Assembly (NCBI GenBank): GCA_016933575.1
Contig: JAFGAR010000088.1
Span: 1 to 64,000, forward strand
Direction of reading: 5' to 3'
Length of the DNA: 64,000 bases
Source of the DNA: Candidatus Thorarchaeota archaeon
GTDB taxonomy: Archaea > Asgardarchaeota > Thorarchaeia > Thorarchaeales > Thorarchaeaceae
The notes beneath the pieces were generated by a model. That model had not been told where the DNA came from, ran no database searches, and was given only the letters and a program-made list of their open reading frames with translations. The position numbers and the translations under genes were made by a program. Positions 25,348 through 33,985 of this stretch are shown here, one piece after another (within the stretch, counting starts at the first letter, position 1; the number at the start of each line of letters is the position of its first letter).

Positions 25348-27444
25348 ATGATTAGACTAATTGGTGTTTTGACAACAGGTGGCATTCCTATCAAAATCAA
25401 GAGTTCTATGGATGCAGAGGGAGAGCTGATACTAGGACCTCTCATAGAAGCAGCAAAAGCCCTTAGTGCTGTCATTGGCAGTGGAGAAGTAAGGAAACTT
25501 GGATTCAAGAATAACACCTTAATTGTTACAGAAACCAAGAAAGGTTACACAATTGTTGCACTTGTGGGTAAAGCAGAAGACTACATGGATACACTGCTTA
25601 GAATACTTGCTGATGCAATCGATGATTCGGAAATACCGAGAGCTGATGGTCTTGTTGATGAAATTCATGTGAGAGTGATAGACAAGATTATTGGCACCTA
25701 TATTAGGGACAATATTGAGATTGGATTCCCTGAAACAATATCAGATATCTGGACACCAATACTCAATGCATTGAAGAGAGATAATAGGTTATCAAGAGCT
25801 GTCAATGATATTGAGGGCTTACTAAAGAGGGAAATCCCTACTGAAGCATGGAACAATCTCAGGAATGAAGTCAGTGGGTCACTTGAGGATGCTCTCAAGT
25901 ATGCATTAGAGGGGGAGTACGATCGAGCATGTGCTGTAGCAATGGACATAGACAAACCAATAGCCAGAGTGTTCTGTATCAAAATGGGAGCATTAGCACA
26001 TACGATGACTAAAGCGATTGCACCACCACTATCAACACTGCGAGAGATTTCAAAAAGCCTTCAAGATGATTATCCATTCACAAATCTTGCCAGAACCCTT
26101 ATTGAGTACATATCAGGAGAACGGATTCCTGCGGATTATTCTAGGGCTTTTAGAGAAGCTATCAAACAATTCAATTTCAATGATGAGAAAGAGAGTCTTA
26201 TTCTTGGGTTTCTATTCTTAGATCCACGAGTAGTAGACTACAAAGATTTCGCGTTCAAAATAGTGAAGTTATATCGAGGAAAATCCGAAGTTTTCAGTAC
26301 ATTCATTGAAACTATCAATGAACGTGGAAATCTCTTTGAAAAGCTATATTCGATAACAAGCTATGATGGATTCCGGGACGAATTAGGGGTCTATAAGACA
26401 AGAATAACTGGAATTCTAGGAAGTATAAATTGGGTTCTTGATTCAGACCTGCTATGGGAACTTAAGAAAGAGGGTAAAGGAATCGAGATTGGTATTCTAG
26501 CTTCATTACAATTACAAAACTACATTGCAATACTCACAGCGCTTACTGAATCGCCAGTGCTTACTATCGGCGAACGAAAAGAAATCCTTGAAGAAGTCCT
26601 TATGCTATACAATGACTATTTTCGAGGACTCATGAAGGCGGATATTCCCCTCTTCAGTTATACTATTGACAGCGTGGCGCAAAGCTTGAGTGTGGCTAAT
26701 GCAGAATATTACTGCCTAGCTACTGGTGATGCTCGTAATGAGCATTTGAATCGATGCTGTGCATTTCTTAGTGATATCTATCAGATTATTAATGTCGAAT
26801 GGCCAAAAGCACAAATCCGTTTTCCACTATTTGTGGTTCTTAATGCTCTAGGTCCTATACTCACACGAGCTGACATGTTACCTTTAGAAGAGGTGTATTT
26901 GGCATATCTCGCGATGCGCCTCCTTGATACTAATACCATAGATGCAACACAAATAACTCGACCTGAATACTATGCAACATATCTTGGAAACACAACAACC
27001 ACATTAACAGCTTTAGCATCAAAACTATTGGAAGGCGATGAACGGCTTAGAGTTCTCAAGACATGTGTCGATGTAATTCTCGACGTTCAAGAGTGGTTCA
27101 TTTCTCATGGAGTTATTTGTCGGGATGATATCTTTTCTGCAAGTTTTCACGCATCACTCATCATTGAATCCCTCGACGATAATACACTAGAAAAGGTAGC
27201 TAAACGAGTAATAGCACTCAATAGAGTGGCTGTACAAGATCAGTCCAAGTATGATTATGAGGTGGCTATGATAGGAAGCCCACTCATAGAGATATTGTTC
27301 CATACATGGAAGCGATTGAATGACGAGAGATACCTCAGTCTAGCAAGGCAATCGTATGATTCTGCGTATAGAGCGTGGACTAAGTATGGATTTCAAGAGA
27401 AAGCAGAGAACTTTAAGATAAAATATGGTCATGTCTGGCGGTAG
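25348..27444 (+). CDS. Longin-like N-terminal domain plus helical-repeat protein
   Basis: A 698-residue cytosolic protein. The first 110 residues read as alternating strands and helices: LIGVLTTGGIPIKIKS, LILGPLIEAAKALSAVIGS, RKLGFKNNTLIVTETKKG, YTIVALVGKAEDY, MDTLLRILADAIDDSE. This is the pattern of longin/roadblock-type domains, which bind small GTPases and scaffold trafficking complexes in eukaryotes. The remaining 580 residues are almost entirely alpha-helical with repeat-like hydrophobic spacing, like a TPR or HEAT solenoid. I cannot name the family. A GAGGAA site precedes the ATG. The gene stands alone between two membrane or surface protein genes. Confidence 0.7.
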   Translation: MIRLIGVLTTGGIPIKIKSSMDAEGELILGPLIEAAKALSAVIGSGEVRKLGFKNNTLIVTETKKGYTIVALVGKAEDYMDTLLRILADAIDDSEIPRADGLVDEIHVRVIDKIIGTYIRDNIEIGFPETISDIWTPILNALKRDNRLSRAVNDIEGLLKREIPTEAWNNLRNEVSGSLEDALKYALEGEYDRACAVAMDIDKPIARVFCIKMGALAHTMTKAIAPPLSTLREISKSLQDDYPFTNLARTLIEYISGERIPADYSRAFREAIKQFNFNDEKESLILGFLFLDPRVVDYKDFAFKIVKLYRGKSEVFSTFIETINERGNLFEKLYSITSYDGFRDELGVYKTRITGILGSINWVLDSDLLWELKKEGKGIEIGILASLQLQNYIAILTALTESPVLTIGERKEILEEVLMLYNDYFRGLMKADIPLFSYTIDSVAQSLSVANAEYYCLATGDARNEHLNRCCAFLSDIYQIINVEWPKAQIRFPLFVVLNALGPILTRADMLPLEEVYLAYLAMRLLDTNTIDATQITRPEYYATYLGNTTTTLTALASKLLEGDERLRVLKTCVDVILDVQEWFISHGVICRDDIFSASFHASLIIESLDDNTLEKVAKRVIALNRVAVQDQSKYDYEVAMIGSPLIEILFHTWKRLNDERYLSLARQSYDSAYRAWTKYGFQEKAENFKIKYGHVWR

Positions 27445-27631
27445 ACATCCATATGGTATGATATAATGAATCTTAGATCAAAATATCAGCCTTGTACGTA
27501 TCTTCTGCAAAAAAGCTGCATAGTATAGACTTCAAAATTCTAGGAGCTATTGTAGATCCTAAAGTGACGATTTTTCTTGTGTAAACTTGCGTCGACCCTA
27601 CTATATTAGATAATATGAAGGAGAAGAAGCC

Positions 27632-28735
27632 TTGGTGACCAAGACCATGATTGGATTCCATATGAAAAGGCTGTATCCTCGTCATTATGTGCTAGTTCTA
27701 TCTCTACTATTGATTCTCACAGTAAATGTAGGAGTGATTGACTCATTTCAGATTGATATGACTGAGCATGCAACAGAACCTACTAAGATATTATTGGTTC
27801 TGGACCACGAGTATGGGATGAATGTCTATTTCATCATTACAATCTTCGAGCGTTATGGCTGGGAAATTACAACCACAGCGCTCAATAAGACGGTATCAAG
27901 TTGTGACTACCAAGTTGACACCCCGTTTGAGGTGGACTTTCTTCTCTCAGATATTAGTAATGTAGCAGTCTACGACGCAATTTCGATAATGCCAGGAGAA
28001 TCCCATGAAAACCTACGAACTAATGCGACTGCATTGAATCTCATCCAAACAGCTGTACAGCAGAATGTGATAGTAAGCGCTTGGTGTCGAGCAGTGCGAG
28101 TCCTTGCTGCAGCAGATGTGATAGATGGGAAGAATGTAACAGGTAATGCAGAATATTCGCTTGAATATGAGGCGGCTGGAGCAACGTTCTTCGAGCTAGT
28201 CCCACCAATTATTGACGGGAACATTGTGACTGGTGTCAGGAGTAGATTCTATAGAGAAGAGATGTGTCAGGCTATTGCAACTGCCGTCGGGGTCTATGAA
28301 GATAATCCCCCAACTCTAGTTAGTGTTGTAGTAAATCCAGAGATTGTTGAAATTAACACAAATGTACAAGTGACTGTAGATCTTGAGGATGTAACTGGTA
28401 TCAATCAAGTTAACTGTAAAGTGTTTGAATTGAATGACACAGGATTCCGCATTTCCACAGAACCACTCTATGATGTGAAGCTGGAGCAGATGTCCTCAGA
28501 GCTCTCATTCAATGGAACAATAACAGATTTGGCAATTGGTAACTACTCGATAGATATTATTGCATATGATGTTTATCTGAATCAAGCTGAATTTGTTGAT
28601 GTTGCAGGAGTTCTTGTGGTTGAAGAAATCCCACAGGATACCGGGCTTGGTCTCTTTCAATGGTTTATTCTTGGCGGTGCAACTACTGCCATTGTCGGCC
28701 TAGCTGCACTAGGATTCTTTCTGAGAAAGAGGTGA
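27632..28735 (+). CDS. Surface-anchored DJ-1/PfpI-like domain protein
   Basis: A 367-residue protein with an N-terminal signal or anchor segment (YVLVLSLLLILTVNVGV), an extracellular domain, and a C-terminal membrane helix (FILGGATTAIVGLAALGFF) followed by LRKR. The domain at about 45-215 resembles the DJ-1/PfpI class I amidotransferase fold: KILLVLDHEYGMNVYFI, YDAISIMPGES, and a nucleophile elbow VSAWCRAVRVLAAADVIDG with Cys in the expected place. A beta-sandwich region follows (about 225-330). A TTG start at 27632 has AAGGAGAAG upstream. An extracellular DJ-1-like domain is unusual and its role is unknown. Confidence 0.68.
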   Translation: MVTKTMIGFHMKRLYPRHYVLVLSLLLILTVNVGVIDSFQIDMTEHATEPTKILLVLDHEYGMNVYFIITIFERYGWEITTTALNKTVSSCDYQVDTPFEVDFLLSDISNVAVYDAISIMPGESHENLRTNATALNLIQTAVQQNVIVSAWCRAVRVLAAADVIDGKNVTGNAEYSLEYEAAGATFFELVPPIIDGNIVTGVRSRFYREEMCQAIATAVGVYEDNPPTLVSVVVNPEIVEINTNVQVTVDLEDVTGINQVNCKVFELNDTGFRISTEPLYDVKLEQMSSELSFNGTITDLAIGNYSIDIIAYDVYLNQAEFVDVAGVLVVEEIPQDTGLGLFQWFILGGATTAIVGLAALGFFLRKR

Positions 28736-28749
28736 AAACGTAGTTAGCA

Positions 28750-28774
28750 AGTAGGAAGTCAATTACTTCCTACT
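28750..28774. terminator. Bidirectional hairpin terminator
   Basis: AGTAGGAAGT (28750-28759) pairs with ACTTCCTACT (28765-28774), loop CAATT. It lies exactly between convergent stops and touches the stop codon of the opposite-strand membrane protein gene. Confidence 0.6.
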
Positions 28775-29688
28775 CAATCGCTTCTTTCATCAGCGGTAGA
28801 CTGTTCGGAGAGAATCTTTGCAATCACAGGTTTTTGAACAATATCCGCACCAAGAGTTCCTGCAAGTCGTTGGATTATACCTGCAGATTTCGTTTGAAAC
28901 CTTTCATTGAGGATAACAATTGGAACAATAAATGACATCACCAGCAATGGAATTCCAGCAGTCCATAAGAAACTGATAAACAGGGAGATGAAGTCGGGTT
29001 CTGCACCTCCTAAGATAAAGGGTTGTAAGAAATGCTGCGAGAACATAGCAATTGGAAAAGCAAGGATGGAATAGCCTCCAAGCATGCTACTATACCATCG
29101 TCCAACACCTTCTGTGTCAGGGCATTGTCGTACGTCTAACTGACTCTGTCTGAGATGAGTGACAATTCCAGCATCGTTCAAAATCCATGTGGGCATGAAA
29201 AGGGCTAGTGCAATAGGCATTATCACAAGGCTGGCCATCAAGGTTGCACTGATACCGAATAAGACTTCAATAATTGGAGGATCGAAGGGGCCAATCTCTG
29301 TAAAGAGAAAATCACGAAAGAAACCACGTACAATACCAGCTGTACTTACACTGAAAAGGGCTGGAGCTGCGGCTCTCCGAATCATTCGAATTCCACTGAA
29401 TTTGCTCCCTATCTGCATAATGTTAGTTTCATAGGCTGCAGCTTTTATGAATCTATTAGCTAGAAGAAAGATTGCAGCCAGTGGTATTGCAACTACAAAG
29501 TACTCAAGTAGAAGTACAGGAATAGCGATAACCAACACAACCACAATGTCTGTATACAAGGTACCTTCAATGAAAGAAAAGAAGCCTGTAGACGGTAAGT
29601 CCATTGTTACCTGATAAATTGATAGAATTGTAAGTGCAATTCCTACAATTGAAAAGATGACCGGGAGCGCGAAACGCGATCGACCCAA
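28774..29688 (-). CDS. Polytopic membrane protein of unknown function
   Basis: About 304 residues with six to eight hydrophobic helices, a central amphipathic basic region (KFSGIRMIRRAAAPALF) and a cytosolic C-terminus (ERFQTKSAGIIQRLAGTLGADIVQKP). No catalytic or transport signature is evident. The TTG start at 29688 has GGTGA seven bases upstream. It diverges from the ECF-like gene. I cannot assign a family. Confidence 0.65.
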   Translation of the reverse strand: MGRSRFALPVIFSIVGIALTILSIYQVTMDLPSTGFFSFIEGTLYTDIVVVLVIAIPVLLLEYFVVAIPLAAIFLLANRFIKAAAYETNIMQIGSKFSGIRMIRRAAAPALFSVSTAGIVRGFFRDFLFTEIGPFDPPIIEVLFGISATLMASLVIMPIALALFMPTWILNDAGIVTHLRQSQLDVRQCPDTEGVGRWYSSMLGGYSILAFPIAMFSQHFLQPFILGGAEPDFISLFISFLWTAGIPLLVMSFIVPIVILNERFQTKSAGIIQRLAGTLGADIVQKPVIAKILSEQSTADERSD

Positions 29689-29801
29689 TTCATTTCACCA
29701 ATCCATAATTTAACAGTGTCTGTAAAGAGCACTGTGATATTTAGAATCTCTGTCTATGAAAAGGCTGGTTTAAATCATGCTGGTTCATAGTTAATAAAGA
29801 A

Positions 29802-30524
29802 ATGGAAATATCCATCGATACAAAAAGTCAGTTTGTAGCATTCGTTGCTATATTCACAGCACTTGCTGTCGTTCTCGACTCCATTCCAATAGTTCCTGGA
29901 TTCTATAGTGGAGTATGGGACTCATGGCTCTTCTTGATTAGCCCACTTTTAGGAATCCTCCTAGGACCTGTAGTTGGTGCAGTTTCTACGTTACTCGGAA
30001 GTTTCATTGGTCACTTGATCTACTTCAGAGATCCATTTGAATTGATTTTCATGTTTGGTGCACAACTTGGTGCCTTCTCAGCAGGAATGGTATATCGATA
30101 TCAATGGAAACCTGTGCTTGTTATGTATTCAGGTCTACTACTCGGGTATTTTTTGACTCCAGTGTCTTGGCAATTATCATTATGGGGCATTTGGGATGTA
30201 GTAGTAGGTTTCATAGTGATTCTTGTCGGTTCCTTGTTTACTCGTTCAGGAAGATGGCCACTAAATGATACTCAGACTGTCGGACTTCGTTTGATTCTTG
30301 CTACAATAATTGGATTGGAAACCGACATCCTTCTTCGGATATTCATTCTAGTGCCTTGCCAAGCATATTGGATATTTTATGGATTCACTGTAGAACAACT
30401 TCAAATTCTATGGTTGGGAGCTGGTTTCATTACTCCGCTAAAGGTACTCATGGCTACTCTAGTTGGAACATCTATAGGACTTTACTTAAAGAAAGTATTT
30501 GGAAAAACGATTCAGCTTGATTAA
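29802..30524 (+). CDS. ECF transporter S component-like membrane protein
   Basis: A 240-residue membrane protein with six helices. The N-terminal VAIFTALAVVLDSIPIVPGFYSGVW, followed by LISPLLGILLGPVVGAVSTLLGSFIGHLI, is the glycine-rich layout of substrate-binding S components of energy-coupling factor vitamin transporters. No ECF ATPase or T component is encoded nearby, so it would use a shared module elsewhere or act alone. The ligand is unknown. It is 25 bases upstream of the DinB gene on the same strand. Confidence 0.7.
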   Translation: MEISIDTKSQFVAFVAIFTALAVVLDSIPIVPGFYSGVWDSWLFLISPLLGILLGPVVGAVSTLLGSFIGHLIYFRDPFELIFMFGAQLGAFSAGMVYRYQWKPVLVMYSGLLLGYFLTPVSWQLSLWGIWDVVVGFIVILVGSLFTRSGRWPLNDTQTVGLRLILATIIGLETDILLRIFILVPCQAYWIFYGFTVEQLQILWLGAGFITPLKVLMATLVGTSIGLYLKKVFGKTIQLD

Positions 30525-30549
30525 AATAGAAAGACCAATCTGAAAAGAC

Positions 30550-31014
30550 ATGAATCTTTCAAACGCTATCATCGAATATCTACTCTGGACACATAACATG
30601 ATTTGGAATATTGTGGAGAATCTGACTGATGATGAGTTTGAGCAATCGTTTGGCACTAATAGTGGAAGTATCAAAGTCAGGTACATTCACCTTGCAGAAG
30701 ACACTTGGGAATGGTTTCATGACTGGTGTTATAATGAACTTGAAATGCCAGCATTCTGTGATATGAGCAGGCATGAGCTATATCAATCAATTATAGGATA
30801 TATCGAAGAGTGGAAACAACTGGTTGACCATCCGACTATAGATACATACACAGAACAACGGAATGGAAAGACTGTAACCGTTAACTTTGATGAGATCATC
30901 TTTCACCTTGTTAATCATCATAGCTATCATAGAGGACAGATTGTATTGTGTCTTAGACTACTTGGAAAAGAAGTATGTATGACTGACTATGTGCCGTACA
31001 AATTTGCGTCCTAG
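30550..31014 (+). CDS. DinB/DUF664 family metal-binding four-helix protein
   Basis: A 154-residue DinB-like protein: N-terminal helix NAIIEYLLWTHNMIWNIVENL, a His after the second helix (YIHLAEDTWEW), and the C-terminal metal motif HLVNHHSYHRGQIVLCLRLLG with H-x3-H. These three histidines form the usual metal site. Family members include thiol S-transferases (bacillithiol or mycothiol types) and damage-induced proteins of unknown activity. The substrate cannot be read from the sequence. Confidence 0.85.
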   Translation: MNLSNAIIEYLLWTHNMIWNIVENLTDDEFEQSFGTNSGSIKVRYIHLAEDTWEWFHDWCYNELEMPAFCDMSRHELYQSIIGYIEEWKQLVDHPTIDTYTEQRNGKTVTVNFDEIIFHLVNHHSYHRGQIVLCLRLLGKEVCMTDYVPYKFAS

Positions 31015-31100
31015 AGATATCAAGTAGTCAGTAATCTTCCCAAAAATAGTGATTATCTGACAAAAGGCAGAGTTTCAGATTAAAATTAAAAAGAAATAAT

Positions 31101-31120
31101 GAGGGGGCAAATGCTCCCTC
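31101..31120. terminator. Hairpin terminator between convergent genes
   Basis: GAGGGGGCA (31101-31109) pairs with TGCTCCCTC (31112-31120) with one G-T wobble. The A-rich flank at 31081-31098 becomes a U-rich tail on the - strand, so it mainly suits the opposite-strand gene. Confidence 0.55.
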
Positions 31121-31126
31121 TAAGAC

Positions 31127-31696
31127 CTAGACACGTTCAGTTTCAATAGACATCGTTGCCCCACAATGTGGACAACGTACCTGATCGGGTCCAATCCATT
31201 CAACTTCCTTAGGATTAAGAGCTGCTCCACATCGAAGACATGCATCTGGAGCTTTTCGGGTAACCATCACTTCACGCTCAATGGTCACGGTTTCACCAGG
31301 TTTCGGTGTTTCTCTAAAGAAAGTATTCTCTCGGACAGTTCCGTGAATCTTTCCCTCAGAAATTGCTGCAAAAAGGATTGGACGAACCTTTGGTAATTTA
31401 ACACCTGACTGTCTACTGATATCATCAATTGTGATTTTTTCAAACGAACTGATAACACCGACCACTCGTTGCATCTCTGAAGCTCCACGAATGGTAGATA
31501 CTAGCATATAGAATCCAATTATGAACAGGAGACCTCCAACTGCAAGAGGAAACACTGGAGGAAGTCCAGAACCAGGAATAGACCCCATGATTCCTACACT
31601 AAGAGCTCCTAACGAACCATAGAGTAGTGCAAACGTCCCAACTAATGTGATGACTAACCACAGACAAATAGCGCAATATTTGTTCAATTGCAACAC
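31127..31696 (-). CDS. Membrane-anchored winged-helix and zinc-ribbon protein
   Basis: A 189-residue protein with two N-terminal membrane helices (about 8-32 and 48-68). A winged-helix-like domain follows (MQRVVGVISSFEKITIDDISRQSGVKLPKVRPILFAAISEGKI). A C-terminal zinc ribbon has CLRCG and CPHCG pairs 18 residues apart. The last two parts would face the cytosol. The function is unknown; it could be a membrane-tethered regulator or an adaptor. A GTG start at 31696 follows GAAGG, and a TTG nine bases further in is also possible. Confidence 0.75.
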   Translation of the reverse strand: MLQLNKYCAICLWLVITLVGTFALLYGSLGALSVGIMGSIPGSGLPPVFPLAVGGLLFIIGFYMLVSTIRGASEMQRVVGVISSFEKITIDDISRQSGVKLPKVRPILFAAISEGKIHGTVRENTFFRETPKPGETVTIEREVMVTRKAPDACLRCGAALNPKEVEWIGPDQVRCPHCGATMSIETERV

Positions 31697-31802
31697 CTTC
31701 TCAATACTATTGACAATTCTGTATATATTGTTACGCTGTGTTTGATGGATTTATAACAAGAGTCTGTTTTATCTGTGCTATAAATTAGAAAAGAAAAGGA
31801 GA

Positions 31803-31822
31803 AGAGACCCTTCCGGGTCTCT
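31803..31822 (-). terminator. Terminator of acs
   Basis: AGAGACCC (31803-31810) pairs with GGGTCTCT (31815-31822), loop TTCC. On the - strand it is followed by a pyrimidine-rich tract with TTTTCTTTTC, as expected at the end of the acetyl-CoA synthetase transcript. Confidence 0.65.
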
Positions 31823-31840
31823 CTTGAACTAGTTTATCTT

Positions 31841-33829
31841 CTAAAGACGTTCGTTAACCAAGGTTTCGACAACGGATGGATCTGCTAGTGTGGTAACATC
31901 ACCAAGGTCATCGATCTTTCCAGCTGCAATTCTCTTGAGAATCCTTCTCATGATCTTGCCTGAACGGGTCTTGGGTAGAGCGTCAGCCCATTGGATCTTA
32001 GCAGGAGTAGCGATTGGGCCCACGTCATTACGGACATGTGCACGGAGCTCCTCACGAAGAGCATCGGTCTTCTCTACACCCATCTTAAGAGTCACGAATA
32101 CATAGATATCCTCACCCTTAATCTCATGTGGAAATCCAACGACAGCACACTCTGCGACTGATGGATGCTTGACTAGTGATGACTCGATTTCAGCAGTACC
32201 AAGTCTGTGACCAGAAACCTTGAGAACATCATCAAGACGACCCATCACAAAGTAGTAGCCATCACTGTTGAAACGTGCACCATCACCTGTATAGTACATA
32301 GGCTTCTTATCTTCAGGATTCTTGAACTGGACCCAGTATGTATCCACGAACCGTTTGTGGTCACCATAGACTGTTCTCATAAGACCCGGCCAGGGTTTCT
32401 TGAAACAAAGATAACCACCTTCATTGGCGCTGACAGGTACACCATCTTCTGCGACAATGAGAGGATCAAGTCCAAAGTAGGGGAAGGTCGCAGAACCTGG
32501 AATTGTCGGGGTTGCACCAGGTAGTGGAGTGAGAATCACGCCACCAGTTTCAGTCTGCCAGTAGGTATCAACGATTGGACACTTCTCTTTGCCAATCAAT
32601 CTGTGATACCACATCCAAGCCTCTGGGTTGATTGGTTCACCAACAGTACCAAGTAGGTTTAGACTCGAGAGATCATGCTTGAGAACTGGTCCATCACCAA
32701 ATCTCATGAGAGCACGAATGGCTGTTGGTGCGGTATAGAACTGCGTGACCTTCCAGTGCTCGACTTCTAACCAGAAACGGTCATTATCTGGATAGGTTGG
32801 AACAGACTCGTACATCAGGGTCGTAGCCCCAGCGGAGAGAGGACCGTAAACGATGTATGAGTGACCAGTAATCCAACCAATGTCGGCAGTACACCAGTAG
32901 ATGTCACCAGGATGCCAGTCGAATATATTGAGGAAGGAGTGAGTTGTATAGACCATGTAACCTCCGGTAGTGTGGAGTACACCCTTTGGTTTTCCAGTGG
33001 AACCAGATGTGTAGAGGATGAATAATGGATCCTCAGCGTTCATCCACTCGGTTTCACACTTGTCGTCGACCTTTGCATATTCTTCATGATACCAGACATC
33101 ACGTCCTTCAGTCCATGGTAGATCAATTCCAACTCTCTTGACAACGAGAACTTTCTCAACCGTTGGAGTGGACTCGAGAGCTACATCTGCACCAGCCTTC
33201 TGTGGAATAGTCTTACCTGCACGATAGTAACCATCAGCTGTGACAAGGACTCTGCCTTCACAGTCAAGGATTCTATCCACTAGTGAGTCTGCACTGAATC
33301 CACCGAAGACTATGCTATGTACTGCGCCAATCTTCACGCAAGCAAGCATGATAATTGCTAGCTCTGGAATCATTGGAAGGTACATTGTAATCCTATCGCC
33401 CTTTTTGACTCCAAGATTCTTCAGGACATTGGCAGCCTTATTGACCTCACTTAGGAGTTCACTATAGGTGTAGGTCTTTGACTCATCAAGGGGTTCGCCT
33501 TGCCAGATTAATGCAATCTGGTCACCCTTCCCAGCCTTAACATGCTTGTCAAGACAGTTGTAAGCCATATTGGTTACACCATCTTCAAACCATGTGAATT
33601 CGGCATTGGTGGGATTCTTCCAATCGAAGCCTTTAGTTGGCTCCTTCTTCCAGTAACAAAGTTCCTTTGCTGCTTTTAACCAAAAGGCGCTAGGGTCTTC
33701 AACAGACTCCTTCCAGATCTTCATCCGTTCTTCGTGGCTCTTTATATAGGCCTTATCGATGAAGCTCTGAGGAGGTTTGAAACGCCTTTCCTCTTGGCTA
33801 TATACCTTAATCTTCTTATCTTCTGACAA
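31841..33829 (-). CDS. acs: Acetyl-CoA synthetase, AMP-forming
   Basis: Activates acetate with ATP and CoA to acetyl-CoA, AMP and PPi. At 662 residues it is full length for Acs. Visible motifs are the ATP loop FILYTSGSTGKPKGVLHTTG, the acetate-pocket region VDTYWQTETGG, the hinge YYTGDGARFNSDGYYFVMGRLDD, and the C-terminal PKTRSGKIMRR containing the catalytic lysine that is the usual acetylation target. The TTG start at 33829 follows GGTGACC. The neighbouring OFA-type transporter on the same strand probably brings in the acid substrate. Confidence 0.95.
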   Translation of the reverse strand: MSEDKKIKVYSQEERRFKPPQSFIDKAYIKSHEERMKIWKESVEDPSAFWLKAAKELCYWKKEPTKGFDWKNPTNAEFTWFEDGVTNMAYNCLDKHVKAGKGDQIALIWQGEPLDESKTYTYSELLSEVNKAANVLKNLGVKKGDRITMYLPMIPELAIIMLACVKIGAVHSIVFGGFSADSLVDRILDCEGRVLVTADGYYRAGKTIPQKAGADVALESTPTVEKVLVVKRVGIDLPWTEGRDVWYHEEYAKVDDKCETEWMNAEDPLFILYTSGSTGKPKGVLHTTGGYMVYTTHSFLNIFDWHPGDIYWCTADIGWITGHSYIVYGPLSAGATTLMYESVPTYPDNDRFWLEVEHWKVTQFYTAPTAIRALMRFGDGPVLKHDLSSLNLLGTVGEPINPEAWMWYHRLIGKEKCPIVDTYWQTETGGVILTPLPGATPTIPGSATFPYFGLDPLIVAEDGVPVSANEGGYLCFKKPWPGLMRTVYGDHKRFVDTYWVQFKNPEDKKPMYYTGDGARFNSDGYYFVMGRLDDVLKVSGHRLGTAEIESSLVKHPSVAECAVVGFPHEIKGEDIYVFVTLKMGVEKTDALREELRAHVRNDVGPIATPAKIQWADALPKTRSGKIMRRILKRIAAGKIDDLGDVTTLADPSVVETLVNERL

Positions 33830-33944
33830 AATCGGTCACCAAATTTGGTCGATGATTTGGCGACCCTGAAAAAACGCCCTATATGAAGATTGTCCAATCG
33901 ATATAAAATTCGTGCGAAACAGAAAATTAAAAAAATAATGAGAA

Positions 33945-33973
33945 GAGGTCTGAGGAAACTGGTCCTCGACCTC
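33945..33973 (-). terminator. Terminator of OFA transporter gene
   Basis: GAGGTC-T-GAGG (33945-33955) pairs with CCTCGACCTC (33964-33973), one bulged T. On the - strand a T-rich tract (complement of 33926-33937) follows. Confidence 0.6.
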
Positions 33974-33985
33974 AGATTATACTAC

